Source of the DNA: Flavobacteriales bacterium
GTDB taxonomy: Bacteria > Bacteroidota > Bacteroidia > Flavobacteriales_D > Sanyastnellaceae
Direction of reading: 5' to 3'
Assembly: GCA_018402085.1 (NCBI GenBank)
Contig: JAGYJM010000002.1
Coordinates: 2,108,001-2,172,000 of the forward strand
Length of the DNA stretch: 64,000 nucleotides
The number at the start of each line of letters is the position of its first letter. Position 1 is the stretch's first letter. Shown in pieces: positions 50,328 through 60,400 of this stretch. Both the position numbers and the translations under genes were made by a program. The notes under the pieces were generated by a model. It saw nothing but the letters and a program-made list of their open reading frames with translations, was not told the DNA's origin and made no database searches.

Positions 50328-50690
50328 GTAAGCGCACACTACAGTGTGCGCATGGAAATGGAAATTGAAATGGGAATGGAAATGGCGCCGCTTCCTTGCG
50401 GCGCTCTCAATCTTTGGTGAATAACAGACAGGGACGCATACCATGCGTCCGTGAATGTAAGCGCGCACTGCAGTGCGCGCCATGAAGTCGAGACGTAAGC
50501 GCACACTGCAGTGTGCGCATGGAAATGGAAATTGAAATGGGAATGGAAATGGCGCCGCTTCCTTGCGGCGCTCTCAATCTTTGGTGAATAACAGACAGGG
50601 ACGCATACCATGCGTCCGTGAATGTAAGCGCGCACTGCAGTGCGCGCCATGAAGTCGAGACGTAAGCGCACACTGCGGTGTGCGCCATGA
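50328..50690. repeat. 167-bp tandem duplication of palindromic words
   Basis: Two full units and a partial third start at 50328, 50495 and 50662 with GTAAGCGCACACT. Each unit contains GCGCACAC/GTGTGCGC, a GGAAATGGAAATTGAAATGG tract, GCGCCGC-TTCCTT-GCGGCGC, GGGACGCAT-ACC-ATGCGTCC and GCGCGCACTGCAGTGCGCGC. No gene is present; the track of ORFs here is repeat-derived. Confidence 0.88.
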
Positions 50691-50750
50691 AACCGAAATG
50701 TTCAGTAACTTTTGGCATATAATTTGTGTCTGATCAACAAAACGACCACA

Positions 50751-51425
50751 ATGAAGAAATTGACCTTAGTATTGCTTGCAGGGGTTATCCTGCTGACCGG
50801 GTGTCTCCGTGAAGACTCAGAGAACGTAAACCAGGATCGTATTTGGGCTCATTATGAGCTTTTTTACGACGCCAATGAAGACATGACCTATGCACGAGCC
50901 ACGTTTAGGTTCGGCGGTATGACAGGCACCAAACTTAACCTGACAGATCCTTCAGAAGTTCGCTTCAATGGTGATGTATTGCCATTTCGCGAAGGTCTCG
51001 CCTACTATGAAGAAGACTATGCCGGTTTTATTCAAACCGGCACCTTCGAGTTTGAAGACCTCGACGGCAACCAATATGTGAACGATGTAGAGATTCGAAC
51101 GATTGAATTTCCCGAGACCTTTGGCCCGATCGATCAGATGGCAGCTTTCGAGCTGAGTTGGGATGGAAGTGCACTGACAGATTTCGAAATTGTCAGTGTC
51201 TGGCTCAACGGCATCAACGAAGGGGATTCTCAGTTATTTCTCGAAGAAGGTGAAGGATCGACCGATATCATCTTGAGTCAAAATGATCTTGAAGAGCTTC
51301 CCGTTGGAACCACCGACGCATGGATAGAGCGCGCCTATCGTCCGCTCATCGATCAGGCTACAGATGTCGGCGGCATGCTCACCGGTCGCTATCGCGGTCA
51401 GCAACGTCCGGTGGAGATTCAATAA
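50751..51425 (+). CDS. Putative lipoprotein, 224 aa
   Basis: ATG 50751 starts MKKLTLVLLAGVILLTGC, a clear lipobox (LTGC) with Cys at residue 18, so the mature protein is anchored in a membrane. The remainder is beta-rich and acidic (DRIWAHYELFYDANEDMTYARATFRFGG). No family is recognised. The upstream in-frame ATG at 50712 would put 13 residues before the leader. The gene stands alone between the repeat region and a coiled-coil gene. Confidence 0.8.
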   Translation: MKKLTLVLLAGVILLTGCLREDSENVNQDRIWAHYELFYDANEDMTYARATFRFGGMTGTKLNLTDPSEVRFNGDVLPFREGLAYYEEDYAGFIQTGTFEFEDLDGNQYVNDVEIRTIEFPETFGPIDQMAAFELSWDGSALTDFEIVSVWLNGINEGDSQLFLEEGEGSTDIILSQNDLEELPVGTTDAWIERAYRPLIDQATDVGGMLTGRYRGQQRPVEIQ

Positions 51426-51593
51426 AGTTATGCACACATCTGCATAGCGTCTCACCATCGTGTGGGCCGTTCAACTTTATGGATGGCGTGTTTGAGTTTA
51501 CGGATGATCAACACCATGCGGTGTATAAATTCTAATTTGCACGTGTATTAGAATCTGACTTTAATGAGATATTGGAGATTGCAAAACAGAGTT

Positions 51594-51794
51594 ATGAGCG
51601 ACATCGAACAATTGAACCAGGAGCGCCAGCATTTGATGAAGAGTTTTCTCAAGGTCAAAGCTGAACTCGCCCGTGTACGTAAAGAAAAAGACCAGCTAGA
51701 GGCGGAAAACCGCAAGCTGAAGATCGATCTTGAAGAACAGGAAATTGAGTATGCAAATCTTTTCGGTGCCATAGAGGCCGAGGCGAATCTGTGA
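51594..51794 (+). CDS. Small coiled-coil protein, 66 aa
   Basis: A charged helical protein (MSDIEQLNQERQHLMKS, then heptad-like KDQLEAENRKLKIDLEEQ). Length and composition suggest a short homodimeric coiled coil. ATG 51594 was preferred to 51564 because the heptads start there. No family is assigned. A terminator follows about 100 bp downstream. Confidence 0.6.
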   Translation: MSDIEQLNQERQHLMKSFLKVKAELARVRKEKDQLEAENRKLKIDLEEQEIEYANLFGAIEAEANL

Positions 51795-51893
51795 AACCAA
51801 ATTGCTGACTTCACGTAAGAGAACTCAATTCCGCTTGTGCAGGAGATGAGGTAAGTGAAGTTGAGCGGAAACGTACTTATATAGTTAATGTGG

Positions 51894-51920
51894 AAAGCCC
51901 CTCTTTGAGGGGTTTTTCAT
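51894..51920. terminator. Bidirectional rho-independent terminator
   Basis: AAA-G-CCCCTC pairs with GAGGGG-TTT and is followed by TTCATTTTT. It lies between the convergent coiled-coil and hybrid kinase genes. Confidence 0.85.
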
Positions 51921-51930
51921 TTTTACCGGC

Positions 51931-54123
51931 TTAACGGAAGTTATCTAATAATTCGAGCAGCTGCTCAAGCTTCAGAGGTTTGGTGAGGAAGCCTTTCATT
52001 CCTGCCGCCGCTGTTTTCTCTCTTTCTTCGATGGTCGCATTTGCCGTTAAGGCATAGACCGGCGTTTCGGCGCCGTTGATATTGAGTTGTTGCGCTCTGA
52101 TTTCCGCCATCGCACCATAACCATCGAGCACAGGCATCATGAGGTCCATGAGAATCAAGTCAAATCTGCGCTCTTCGAGCACTTTGAGTGCCTCTTGACC
52201 GTTTGAGGCGATTGTCACCTGACAATTCTGTTGTTCCAGCATGAGGCGCACTACCATCTGGTTTACCACATTGTCTTCTGCCAGCAACACTGCAAGCGGC
52301 TTCTCTCCTTGTTCAAGAGTCATCTGTTTTTTCACCGGATCAGGTAGTTCAGCGGCTTTCAACGGCAGCAACACGGAGAAGGTACTTCCTTTACCAGCTT
52401 CGCTTTCGAGCATCAGATTGCCTCCCATGAGATCGACGATATCTTTGCAAATAGAAAGCCCTAGTCCGGTGCCACCAAACCTTCTTGTGCGCGAAGAATC
52501 TACTTGCACGAAAGCTTCGAAAAGTTCATCCTGTCGGTCTTTTGCAATACCAATGCCGGTATCAATGATATCGAATTGAATCTGCGCTCGGTGATCATCG
52601 TCTGTGAGGGTAGCAACGCGAAGCTTTACGCTGCCTTCTTCGGTGAACTTAACTGCATTATTCACAAGATTCAGGAGCACCTGCCGTATGCGGAGGGCAT
52701 CTCCCTCGACCGACTTTGGCACATTTTCATGGAACTCGAGGTGAAGAAGAAGGCCTTTTTTATCGGCAGCCGGTTTGAGCATTGTCATTAACTGGCTACA
52801 CTCGCGGTGCAGGTCAAATGGCTCAACACTGATGCTCATGGAGCCAGCGTCAATTTTCGAATAATCGAGGATATCTGAAATAACAGCCAGCAAGTTATCT
52901 GAAGAGTACTTGATGATTTCAAGGTATTCTTTCTGGATCTCATCGAGTGGTGTTTCGTGCATCATATCGACCATGCCTGCGATGCCATTGAGGGGTGTGC
53001 GGATTTCGTGGCTCATATTCGCAAGGAATCGTGTTTTGGCCTCTGAAGCCTGTTTGGCCTCTTCGGTCTGCTTGCGTAAGTCACTCACCAATTGTTGCAT
53101 GTGTGCCACCATTTGGATCACATTGCTCCGCAATCTGCCTATTTCATCTTTTGCGCCATCATCTTTAAGGTCGATCTCGGCATGCTCAAAGTTTGATTCG
53201 GTCAGTACATTGAGCGCGGTGGTCACCTGCAGAATATCCCGGCTCAAATATTTCGTGAGCACGTAGCTAAGTATAAGTCCGAGTGCGAAAAGCCCAACAA
53301 ACGTACCTATCCAAACCCCTGCGAGGTTTTCGTAAACCGCTTGCTCCTCGTCAATGTATCGCTCTACGATACTTGCTGTTAAAGCATCAATATCATGCTG
53401 CAACATAAATATCTCTCCAACCAATCCGCCTTTCGAGTTCAGTCCGATATGTTGATCCAGGTGCACAAGCCTCATGAAGCTTCGGCGGTAGTTCAAAAGC
53501 GTTTCTTGCTCACTACTCTGTAGGTCTATTCGTTGAGAAAGAAGCTGGTCTACCTCTGTATTAAACAGGTCAATGTACTTCTGATCACCACGAAGCTGGT
53601 AGTCTTTTTCCCTTCGCCTTAGCGAGAGAACTTCCGCCTTCGGGATCATTTCTTCGTCTTCGAGCTTGTGGGCATACTGCCGCATTTCACCTTCCGTACC
53701 GTAATCCCAGAAGCCTCGTTCGAGTATGCGATGGCGCAGTTCTTTCACCCGGTTCCGAAGAAGCAGGCTTTTAGACTGAACCTCAATGATCACACTATCT
53801 AATCTGGCATTCCGTGCCTCTTGACGGCGGCGAATGTCATCAAGGTAAGTCTGTACTGAATCCATTCGAAGTCTGAACCCTTGCAGAGAGGGTGAGTCTC
53901 CGAGCACATAAAAGGTAGTGTCATTGGTTTCAGCAAGAATAAATTCGCTCAACGCACGGTCTGCTTTCACGAAATTACCTCGTGCTTTGTAGATTTTATC
54001 TGAAAATTCATTCAAATCAAACCAACGGTCAACAAAAATGAAGTTGACCCAAAGCAGGGCAACCATCAATGAAATCAGGAGCAGAAAAGCTCCGAGAATT
54101 CTGGCTCTGAAACTCTTTAACAT
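51931..54123 (-). CDS. Hybrid sensor histidine kinase with receiver domain
   Basis: A 730-aa membrane kinase. TM1 is at about 9-29 and TM2 at 270-290, enclosing a helical extracytoplasmic sensor of 240 aa. A HAMP-like linker (290-345) leads to HisKA with His372 (NMSHEIRTPLNG), an ATPase domain (DTGIG 521-525, GGTGLGLSI 550-558) and a C-terminal receiver with Asp660 (LILMDLMMP). It resembles BarA/ArcB-like kinases without an HPt domain, so a separate phosphotransfer partner is expected. It is followed by a terminator and preceded at 50 bp by fabD on the same strand. Confidence 0.94.
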   Translation of the reverse strand: MLKSFRARILGAFLLLISLMVALLWVNFIFVDRWFDLNEFSDKIYKARGNFVKADRALSEFILAETNDTTFYVLGDSPSLQGFRLRMDSVQTYLDDIRRRQEARNARLDSVIIEVQSKSLLLRNRVKELRHRILERGFWDYGTEGEMRQYAHKLEDEEMIPKAEVLSLRRREKDYQLRGDQKYIDLFNTEVDQLLSQRIDLQSSEQETLLNYRRSFMRLVHLDQHIGLNSKGGLVGEIFMLQHDIDALTASIVERYIDEEQAVYENLAGVWIGTFVGLFALGLILSYVLTKYLSRDILQVTTALNVLTESNFEHAEIDLKDDGAKDEIGRLRSNVIQMVAHMQQLVSDLRKQTEEAKQASEAKTRFLANMSHEIRTPLNGIAGMVDMMHETPLDEIQKEYLEIIKYSSDNLLAVISDILDYSKIDAGSMSISVEPFDLHRECSQLMTMLKPAADKKGLLLHLEFHENVPKSVEGDALRIRQVLLNLVNNAVKFTEEGSVKLRVATLTDDDHRAQIQFDIIDTGIGIAKDRQDELFEAFVQVDSSRTRRFGGTGLGLSICKDIVDLMGGNLMLESEAGKGSTFSVLLPLKAAELPDPVKKQMTLEQGEKPLAVLLAEDNVVNQMVVRLMLEQQNCQVTIASNGQEALKVLEERRFDLILMDLMMPVLDGYGAMAEIRAQQLNINGAETPVYALTANATIEEREKTAAAGMKGFLTKPLKLEQLLELLDNFR

Positions 54124-54173
54124 ATCTCTCCCGAATATAAGCCAGCGAGGTTAAGGGAATGTCAAGAGTTCAA

Positions 54174-55061
54174 TCAAGCATCAATTACGGCAGAGCTGAC
54201 AGTAAATTTGCGATCTACTTTCTTGAAGAGCCCCTGGAGTACACGGCCCGGACCAACTTCCACAGCCTCGACGCAACCGTCTGCAATCATTTGCCGCATG
54301 GTTTGTGTCCAGCGAACGGGAGCGGTCAGTTGCTTCACGAGATTTGTGGCGATTTGATCGGGAGCACTTACCCCCGCCGCCGTTACGTTTTGGTATACCG
54401 GACAAACGGGCTGATTAAAGGTTGCGTTGCTGATAGCCTGCTCGAGTTCGCGACGTGCAGGCTCCATGAGAGGTGAGTGGAAAGCGCCGCCTACCGGAAG
54501 CAGCATGGCACGTTTAGCTCCTGCCGCACTGAGCTTCTCACAGGCTGCTTCAACTGCCGCATTTTCACCGGAGATCACGAGCTGACCCGGACAATTGTAG
54601 TTTGCGGCAACTACAACACCTTCAGTAGCTGCACACACTTCTTCTACTACATCATCTTCCAGCCCGAGGATCGCTGCCATCGTACTGGGATTGGCTTCAC
54701 AGGCGGCCTGCATGGCCTCTGCACGCTTAGACACCAGTTGGAGTCCTTCTTCGAAAGAAAGGGAACCGGCCGCTACGAGTGCCGAGAACTCACCAAGTGA
54801 ATGTCCGGCTACCATTGCCGGTTTGAAAGCATCACCGAGGGCTTCAGCAAGGATCACACTGTGTAGGAAGATCGCAGGCTGCGTGACGCGTGTTTGCTTG
54901 AGGTCTTCTTCACTGCCTACAAACATGGTGTCTGTGATGCGGAATCCGAGAATATCATTGGCATCTTCAAAGCGTTGCTTCAGGTGATCACTGTGTTCGT
55001 AGATATCTTTACCCATACCCGTGAACTGTGCTCCCTGACCCGGAAATACATATGCTTTCAT
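54174..55061 (-). CDS. fabD: Malonyl-CoA:ACP transacylase
   Basis: A 295-aa cytoplasmic enzyme that loads malonyl onto acyl carrier protein for fatty acid synthesis. GQGAQ is at 8-12, the nucleophile Ser88 lies in GHSLGE (86-91), and the His of the Ser-His dyad is His195 in GGAFHSPLM. The length is close to the usual 300-310. No other fab genes are adjacent. A -7 promoter element lies about 20 bp upstream. Confidence 0.96.
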   Translation of the reverse strand: MKAYVFPGQGAQFTGMGKDIYEHSDHLKQRFEDANDILGFRITDTMFVGSEEDLKQTRVTQPAIFLHSVILAEALGDAFKPAMVAGHSLGEFSALVAAGSLSFEEGLQLVSKRAEAMQAACEANPSTMAAILGLEDDVVEEVCAATEGVVVAANYNCPGQLVISGENAAVEAACEKLSAAGAKRAMLLPVGGAFHSPLMEPARRELEQAISNATFNQPVCPVYQNVTAAGVSAPDQIATNLVKQLTAPVRWTQTMRQMIADGCVEAVEVGPGRVLQGLFKKVDRKFTVSSAVIDA

Positions 55062-55080
55062 AGCGGCTTAAACTTTGCGC

Positions 55081-55088
55081 CAAAGGTA
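55081..55088 (-). promoter_or_regulatory. -7 element of fabD promoter
   Basis: Minus-strand TACCTTTG is a perfect match to TAnnTTTG, 19 bp upstream of the fabD ATG. No -33 TTTG is seen at the normal distance. Confidence 0.55.
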
Positions 55089-55129
55089 GTAAAGCAAGGG
55101 AAGTGATGCGATCTATGAAACCTGACCGG

Positions 55130-55299
55130 TAAGGGGCTATCTCGTTCAATTAAAATTCAAAATGCATAATGCACAATTCATAATGGTTGTCGAGCCCCCA
55201 CTAAGCTCCCAGGCGCTCTGGGGGAGATGTCACACGAAGCCGGGGCTGAGGCTTGCAATCCTTGTATCCCACAATACGGGACCGACTGCGTGACAACAC
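55130..55299. other. Intergenic region with a diverged unit of the 160-bp repeat
   Basis: GCTCCCAGGCGCTCTGGGGGAGATGT at about 55206-55231 echoes the CTCCCC...GGGGAGATGT phrase of the 33.6-34.8 kb array. No gene is seen. Confidence 0.45.
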
Positions 55300-55305
55300 A
55301 CTGCG

Positions 55306-55570
55306 AAGGCCATTTCAATAGTTTTACGAGCGGTTGCAACCTTGCGAACGACATTTCAACTTTTTTACGAACCGTTACAACCTTGCGAACGACAGTTCAA
55401 CTTTTTTACGAACCGTTACAACCTTGCGAACGACATTTCAACTTTTTTACGGACCGTTGCAACCTTGTGAACGACATTTCAACTTTTTTACGGACCGTTG
55501 CAACCTTGTGAACGACATTTCAACTTTTTTACGGACCGTTACAACCTTGTGAACGACATTTTACGTTTGT
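55306..55570. repeat. Six-copy 41-bp tandem repeat
   Basis: GAACGACA recurs at 55346, 55387, 55428, 55469, 55510 and 55551, exactly 41 bp apart. Each unit has a six-T run and ACGRACCGTTRCAACCTT. Units are contiguous and near-identical, with no spacers, so it is a minisatellite and not a CRISPR array. Confidence 0.92.
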
Positions 55571-55579
55571 GAAGGAGTG

Positions 55580-55905
55580 TTAAAACAGCGCTGCTGAGGC
55601 GCGCACAATGCAGTGTGCGCCTACAACAAACCGGCGGCAATAGCCCCTTACCAGTGCGCCTACAATAGACCGGCGGCAATAGCCGCCGCCACACTTAGGT
55701 CGCTTGAAAAAGCTTTACAGCGCAAATATGCGCTGCTCTCCCTACTTCCCTACCTCGCTTTCTCCCAGTTTCCCAGTTTCCCAGTTTCCCGAATCACCAC
55801 GAGTCCATGAGTCGATAGGTCTATAAGTCCATGTGTCTCCCAGTTTCCCATATCGTCCATCGGTCGATGCGTCTATGAGTCGATAGGTCTATGCGTCTGA
55901 AGATT
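55580..55905. repeat. Intergenic palindrome cluster, copy 2
   Basis: It has the same words as 40380-40745: GCGCACAATGCAGTGTGCGC, GGCGGCAATAGCCGCC and CAGCGC-AAATAT-GCGCTG, then TCCCAGTT 8-mers (55763-55790) and GTCNATNNGTC words up to the end of the copy-B module. Confidence 0.85.
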
Positions 55906-55911
55906 GGCACC

Positions 55912-57435
55912 TCACTCAATCACCACTCTCTCAGTAACCACCACCTGCCCTGAGCGGTAGGTGAGCACATACACACCCGCAGGTAGGTCTTCTACATTGA
56001 ACATATACGTGACATTTCCTGCGGCTTGACTGACGTGTTTCACATCTCGGCCTTGAAGATCAGTGAGCGTGAGTTCGCCAACTTCTAGTGCAGCATCTGT
56101 AGCTAAGTATACGTTGAGGATGTTAGAGGCAGGATTGGGGTAGAGCTTGAATTGTGCCCTTACTCCTTGTTCTTCAATGCCCGTATGACAACCGGGTACC
56201 ACGCAGCCGTGTTCGTCTGTTTTCACCACCCATACGTCTGAACTTGCATAGTCATCATTGGGCTCAGCATGACCTGTGGCGATCAGACCACCGTCAGGGG
56301 TGGGTTGCACGTCTCTGAATTCACTGTCGGTGCCTGTTTCAAAAGCGTAGTGGCGTTTCCAGAGCAGTTCGCCTTCTGAATCAGTGCGGATGATATAACC
56401 ATAGAAAGCTGGGGTGAACTGGTCACCCGGTAGAGGGAGTACTTCAGGGCCGCAAATCACTAAATCACCATTTGCCGTTTCTGCGATGCGTCGAACGACA
56501 TAAGCATCACCTTCTTCTCCTACGGTTTTAGCCCAAATCAGCTCACCGTCTTCACTGTTATACTTATGTATAACTGCGATATTCTCAGAGGTTTGAGTCC
56601 CCTCTATTCGATCGACCGTAGACATGAGCACATTCCCATCTTCAGACATTTGTATGTAGGCACTGTTGGTATCCGTATCATTCTCAATAACAGTCCGCCA
56701 CACCTCATTGCCCTCTGCATCAATGCGCATGATGATCTTGTCGTCATTTTCGTTGATCCAGGGGTGCCAGATAACCAGGCCTCCTACAATGGCTCCCCCA
56801 TCATCGGTAGGCGTTATGCTGTAGAAACTTGTGCTGTAATCCTGCTGACAATACGTCTTCATCCATAAAAAATCACCTCCATTGTCGCACTTCATGATGT
56901 GACCACAATTATTTGCAATAAAGTTATTGTCATCATTTAATCCAGAAGCCATAAAATCACCGTCACTCGTTTCACATATACCGGTGATATTTTGAAACGT
57001 GCCGGGCGCACCAGGATATTCACACGTCCAAAGTGTATCCAAGTTTTGATTAAACATGACAATGCAATTCACAGAAATCACTTCCGTATCAGAAGGATAT
57101 ACTTTCTTCCGGAAACACCCCACCAAATTTTCATCTGAAGTACCTCTAAGTGAACTTGCATAACCCGATTGTATCCGCACTGAATCAGGGTAGTATTGCC
57201 TTTCATCGATCAGCGACCCACTTTCAGATATTTTACCAAACCACAAAAATGGATTGAACGGCTCTACAGGATGGCGAGAATGACCCATTACATAATAATT
57301 CCCGTTCAGAGGCCAAATACTAGCGGAGGTTGAACCAAGTTCATACCCCATTGCATCAAAGCGCACATTGAAGGTGGTTTGGGCAACAACTACAGTGGCA
57401 ATCAGGCAAAAGAAATGTATAAACAGCCACCTCAT
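55912..57435 (-). CDS. Secreted T9SS-sorted repeat protein (module copy B, second gene)
   Basis: A 507-aa paralogue of the 34931-36454 protein, with the same length and architecture: a signal peptide (MRWLFIHFFCLIATVVVAQ), beta-propeller-like repeats and a T9SS domain (KLYPNPASNILNVYL). The C-terminal third is almost identical to copy A at DNA level, while the N-terminal two-thirds shows many substitutions, a pattern expected from gene conversion or selection. Its ATG overlaps the upstream stop (ATGA). Confidence 0.82.
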   Translation of the reverse strand: MRWLFIHFFCLIATVVVAQTTFNVRFDAMGYELGSTSASIWPLNGNYYVMGHSRHPVEPFNPFLWFGKISESGSLIDERQYYPDSVRIQSGYASSLRGTSDENLVGCFRKKVYPSDTEVISVNCIVMFNQNLDTLWTCEYPGAPGTFQNITGICETSDGDFMASGLNDDNNFIANNCGHIMKCDNGGDFLWMKTYCQQDYSTSFYSITPTDDGGAIVGGLVIWHPWINENDDKIIMRIDAEGNEVWRTVIENDTDTNSAYIQMSEDGNVLMSTVDRIEGTQTSENIAVIHKYNSEDGELIWAKTVGEEGDAYVVRRIAETANGDLVICGPEVLPLPGDQFTPAFYGYIIRTDSEGELLWKRHYAFETGTDSEFRDVQPTPDGGLIATGHAEPNDDYASSDVWVVKTDEHGCVVPGCHTGIEEQGVRAQFKLYPNPASNILNVYLATDAALEVGELTLTDLQGRDVKHVSQAAGNVTYMFNVEDLPAGVYVLTYRSGQVVVTERVVIE

Positions 57436-60400
57436 TTACTTACCACCAGTTTTTGTGTTTCAACTTGTATTCCATCAAAGGATAGCAACATCAAGTACAT
57501 ACCTGAAGATAAATCGTTCAGCGACACCAACTGAATGCCATTGTTGACGTTGTTGTACTCCTGAATCAACTTACCGTTGATATCGGTCAACTGCAGCGCC
57601 ACATTCACGCCTTCGCCGGGTGGGGTAAATGAAACCAAGGCCTCATTCTGAGCAGGGTTTGGCACTACCCTGAACAATGACTCTGCTTTAAGAAGGGGTT
57701 CGCTTCGCATTGCCCTTTTTGAAGTTGGAAGCAGCAGCGGTGTTTGGTGTACCTCACCGGTGGTTCTGCGCAAGGCAGCGCGAGCCATTGAGCGACCTTC
57801 AGCGGTTGGGTTGGCTGCTAAGATGCGAAGTATGGTTTCTTGCTGAGTTGTAAATCTTGGGCAATGTGCCGTGTCTAACAAAGTTTCAGTGATTGCCTTT
57901 AGCGCTTTTTCTTTTGTAGTGGAGGTAGGCAGGCTGCCAATTAGCGAATCAGCGGTAGCCGTTTCTTTTGCAAAATAGTTCGCACCGATCTTGGCTCGAG
58001 GTGGAGCACCTTCTGCCTCCATCCTTATTATTACTTCATCCCACTTGAGCGAATCACCATGCAAGTAGCTCAGCCGCTTGTAGTCCTGACGGGCACGGTC
58101 AAGCTTCAGTTGCAGCGATGAAAGGTCTGCCTCAAGTATAGATTTGTGGGTAGGACCCCCGTTCTGACCGTTGAGCACCAATTGCTGGTAATACGGACTC
58201 AAACCTGAATTTAGCATCATTTGCTTGACGCGTAAGCTCAGCGGTGAGTTTGCCAGCAACACCTGCGCCATGTGCCAGGGCGAAAGCTCCGGGACGCGGT
58301 CAAAGGTGAGCTGAAAAAGTGAATCGCTCACATACGGACTACAATTGAGCAGCGCGTTGCGCACTTCAAGACTGCTCAAGGTAGGGTCATTTACAGCATC
58401 CACAGCAACCTGGCGGTTACCGCAATCGAGTAAGCCACGGTAAATGGCTTCAGTGTCCGCCAAGATGTCTTCCAAATCATCGATTTCATTCAGCAGTTCT
58501 TGTTTATTGTGTGTAACCGAACCATCTGCAAGACACGGATTCTCCCCTTCAAACTCAATTTCATTCACAAGATTCGACTTACAGATCGGCTCTTCATCCG
58601 GTGATTCATCATCGAAATAATAGGTGAAACCCAATGCATCAATACCCAACACAATATCAGATGGTTCACTCATGCCGGGACACAAGTGCGAGAACTTGTT
58701 GCCGGCGACAGCGTCATCTTCAGGTAAACCTTGAATCAGATCAATCGTGGAGGAATCTGCCAGTACGATGTCACCGTAACTGTTATCTGTACTGCCACCA
58801 AACGTGTTACACCTGAACTCAAGCCCTGGTAAAAACGCATCGTTAAACCCTCCGTTGCGGCCTTGTGCAAAAGCTCCGGCATGGAGCGCATCAAACGTAT
58901 TTAGGTAACACTCATTGGCTACAAGTGTATCGGTATCAACAAAAGCAGCACCAATGAGTTGTTCATTTCCTATGTCACCATTTGGCAGGCCTAAGAACGT
59001 GTTCTCTTCTATTTCAAAACCCTGGGTTTCTTCCATCTGTACTCCGGCGAGCGCCCAACCCTGGTTCAGTCCGGTATTGTTCACAGGCAGTGGCTTTAAC
59101 TCAAATGTGTTGTACATGATTGAAGGACCGTTGTAAATGCCTTCTGCAAGAATGCCAACGGCGTTGCCTTCGAATGTAGCATCATTGACTTTGAAAGAAC
59201 TTGTACCAAACTCATCGCTGGCATGAATACCAAAGCGTAGGTTGCTGAAAATACTTGGTTGCCAACTGCCTCCTGAACAGGTGCCGTCTGTGCCCGGCAT
59301 ACCGCTGCACCATTGGAGCACCTCAAAACTGCTGGTGCGGGCATCAATACCCGTACCCATGTTCTCTATACCGTCGTCACCGTAGTAACTCTGGTAAGTG
59401 CTGTCATTGGCTACCATGTCTGTAAAGGTGCATCCTCTGAACGGTATTTTGACGATTTCGTTCAGGATGATGTGTGATCTGAACAGAAAATCACCATTGA
59501 GTGGTCGTGTTTGAATAAAGGTGACATCATCAAAGTAACTCACGTTGCGCGTGCTATCGCCCAACGCATTGGTCCAATGGTAAGGTGCATACTCCGCTCC
59601 GATGTAGCAGTTGCGTATGGTTGAACTTTCTGCATGCACGATACCGCCGCCTGAACCTTGCACGTAATCGCATAGTTCATCGTTCTCGCGCACCCAGATA
59701 CCTGTATGAGCGTTTTCAATGACGGCATCTTTCAACTCTAGCGTACCTTGTTGAGAAGCGATTTGCGGCTGGCTTGCATCTCCCCATACTTCAATGCCAA
59801 TCCAGAGTCCGTCGCATTTCGTTGTAAAACATCCCTCCTCTACAATCAACTTACCTCCCGGCTCAATAATGACCCTGCCGTCAAGCGGCATGTATACATG
59901 ATTGCGCACCGTTAATTCAGCATTGGATCGTATGATCAGGTTACCTCTCACAATCTTCGCACTGCGCCATTCAACGGTCTCAAACGGATTGATAACAAGG
60001 TTGCATGCAGTGTCTACTTCGCAGTAGTCTTGTTTGATGATATCAAACCGTTCTTCGTACACTGACCTGAACATACGTCCTAGCTGTTGCGGTGTGAGAC
60101 TTACACCATAATCAGTGTCTCTGCAGTAGTCCATTAAGTTATTCGAGCATACATATTCTAAAGGAGGATCGTCATTGGGTTGATTATCCGTATAAGTTGA
60201 CCAACATGCAGAACAGTCATACCCGCCATTGGTATCCCCATCTTGTGGGTGGAAGCCATTGAAGACGGTGAGAACGGTATCGGGAGTTGGGGTATCGGAA
60301 CACAAGTCAGAGATAGATGACTCTAAGAGATAATTGGAAAGAGGTGGATTCCAAACCAATGCTCCATTGCTTGTGGTAATGTAACCTTGACTATGATGGT

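Noticed and set aside
50339-50718. Overlapping minus-strand ORFs of about 100 codons
   Set aside because: They are identical translations of the two 167-bp units and have no gene features.
55306-55570. Possible CRISPR array
   Set aside because: Units are contiguous 41-bp repeats with no unique spacers, and no cas genes are present.
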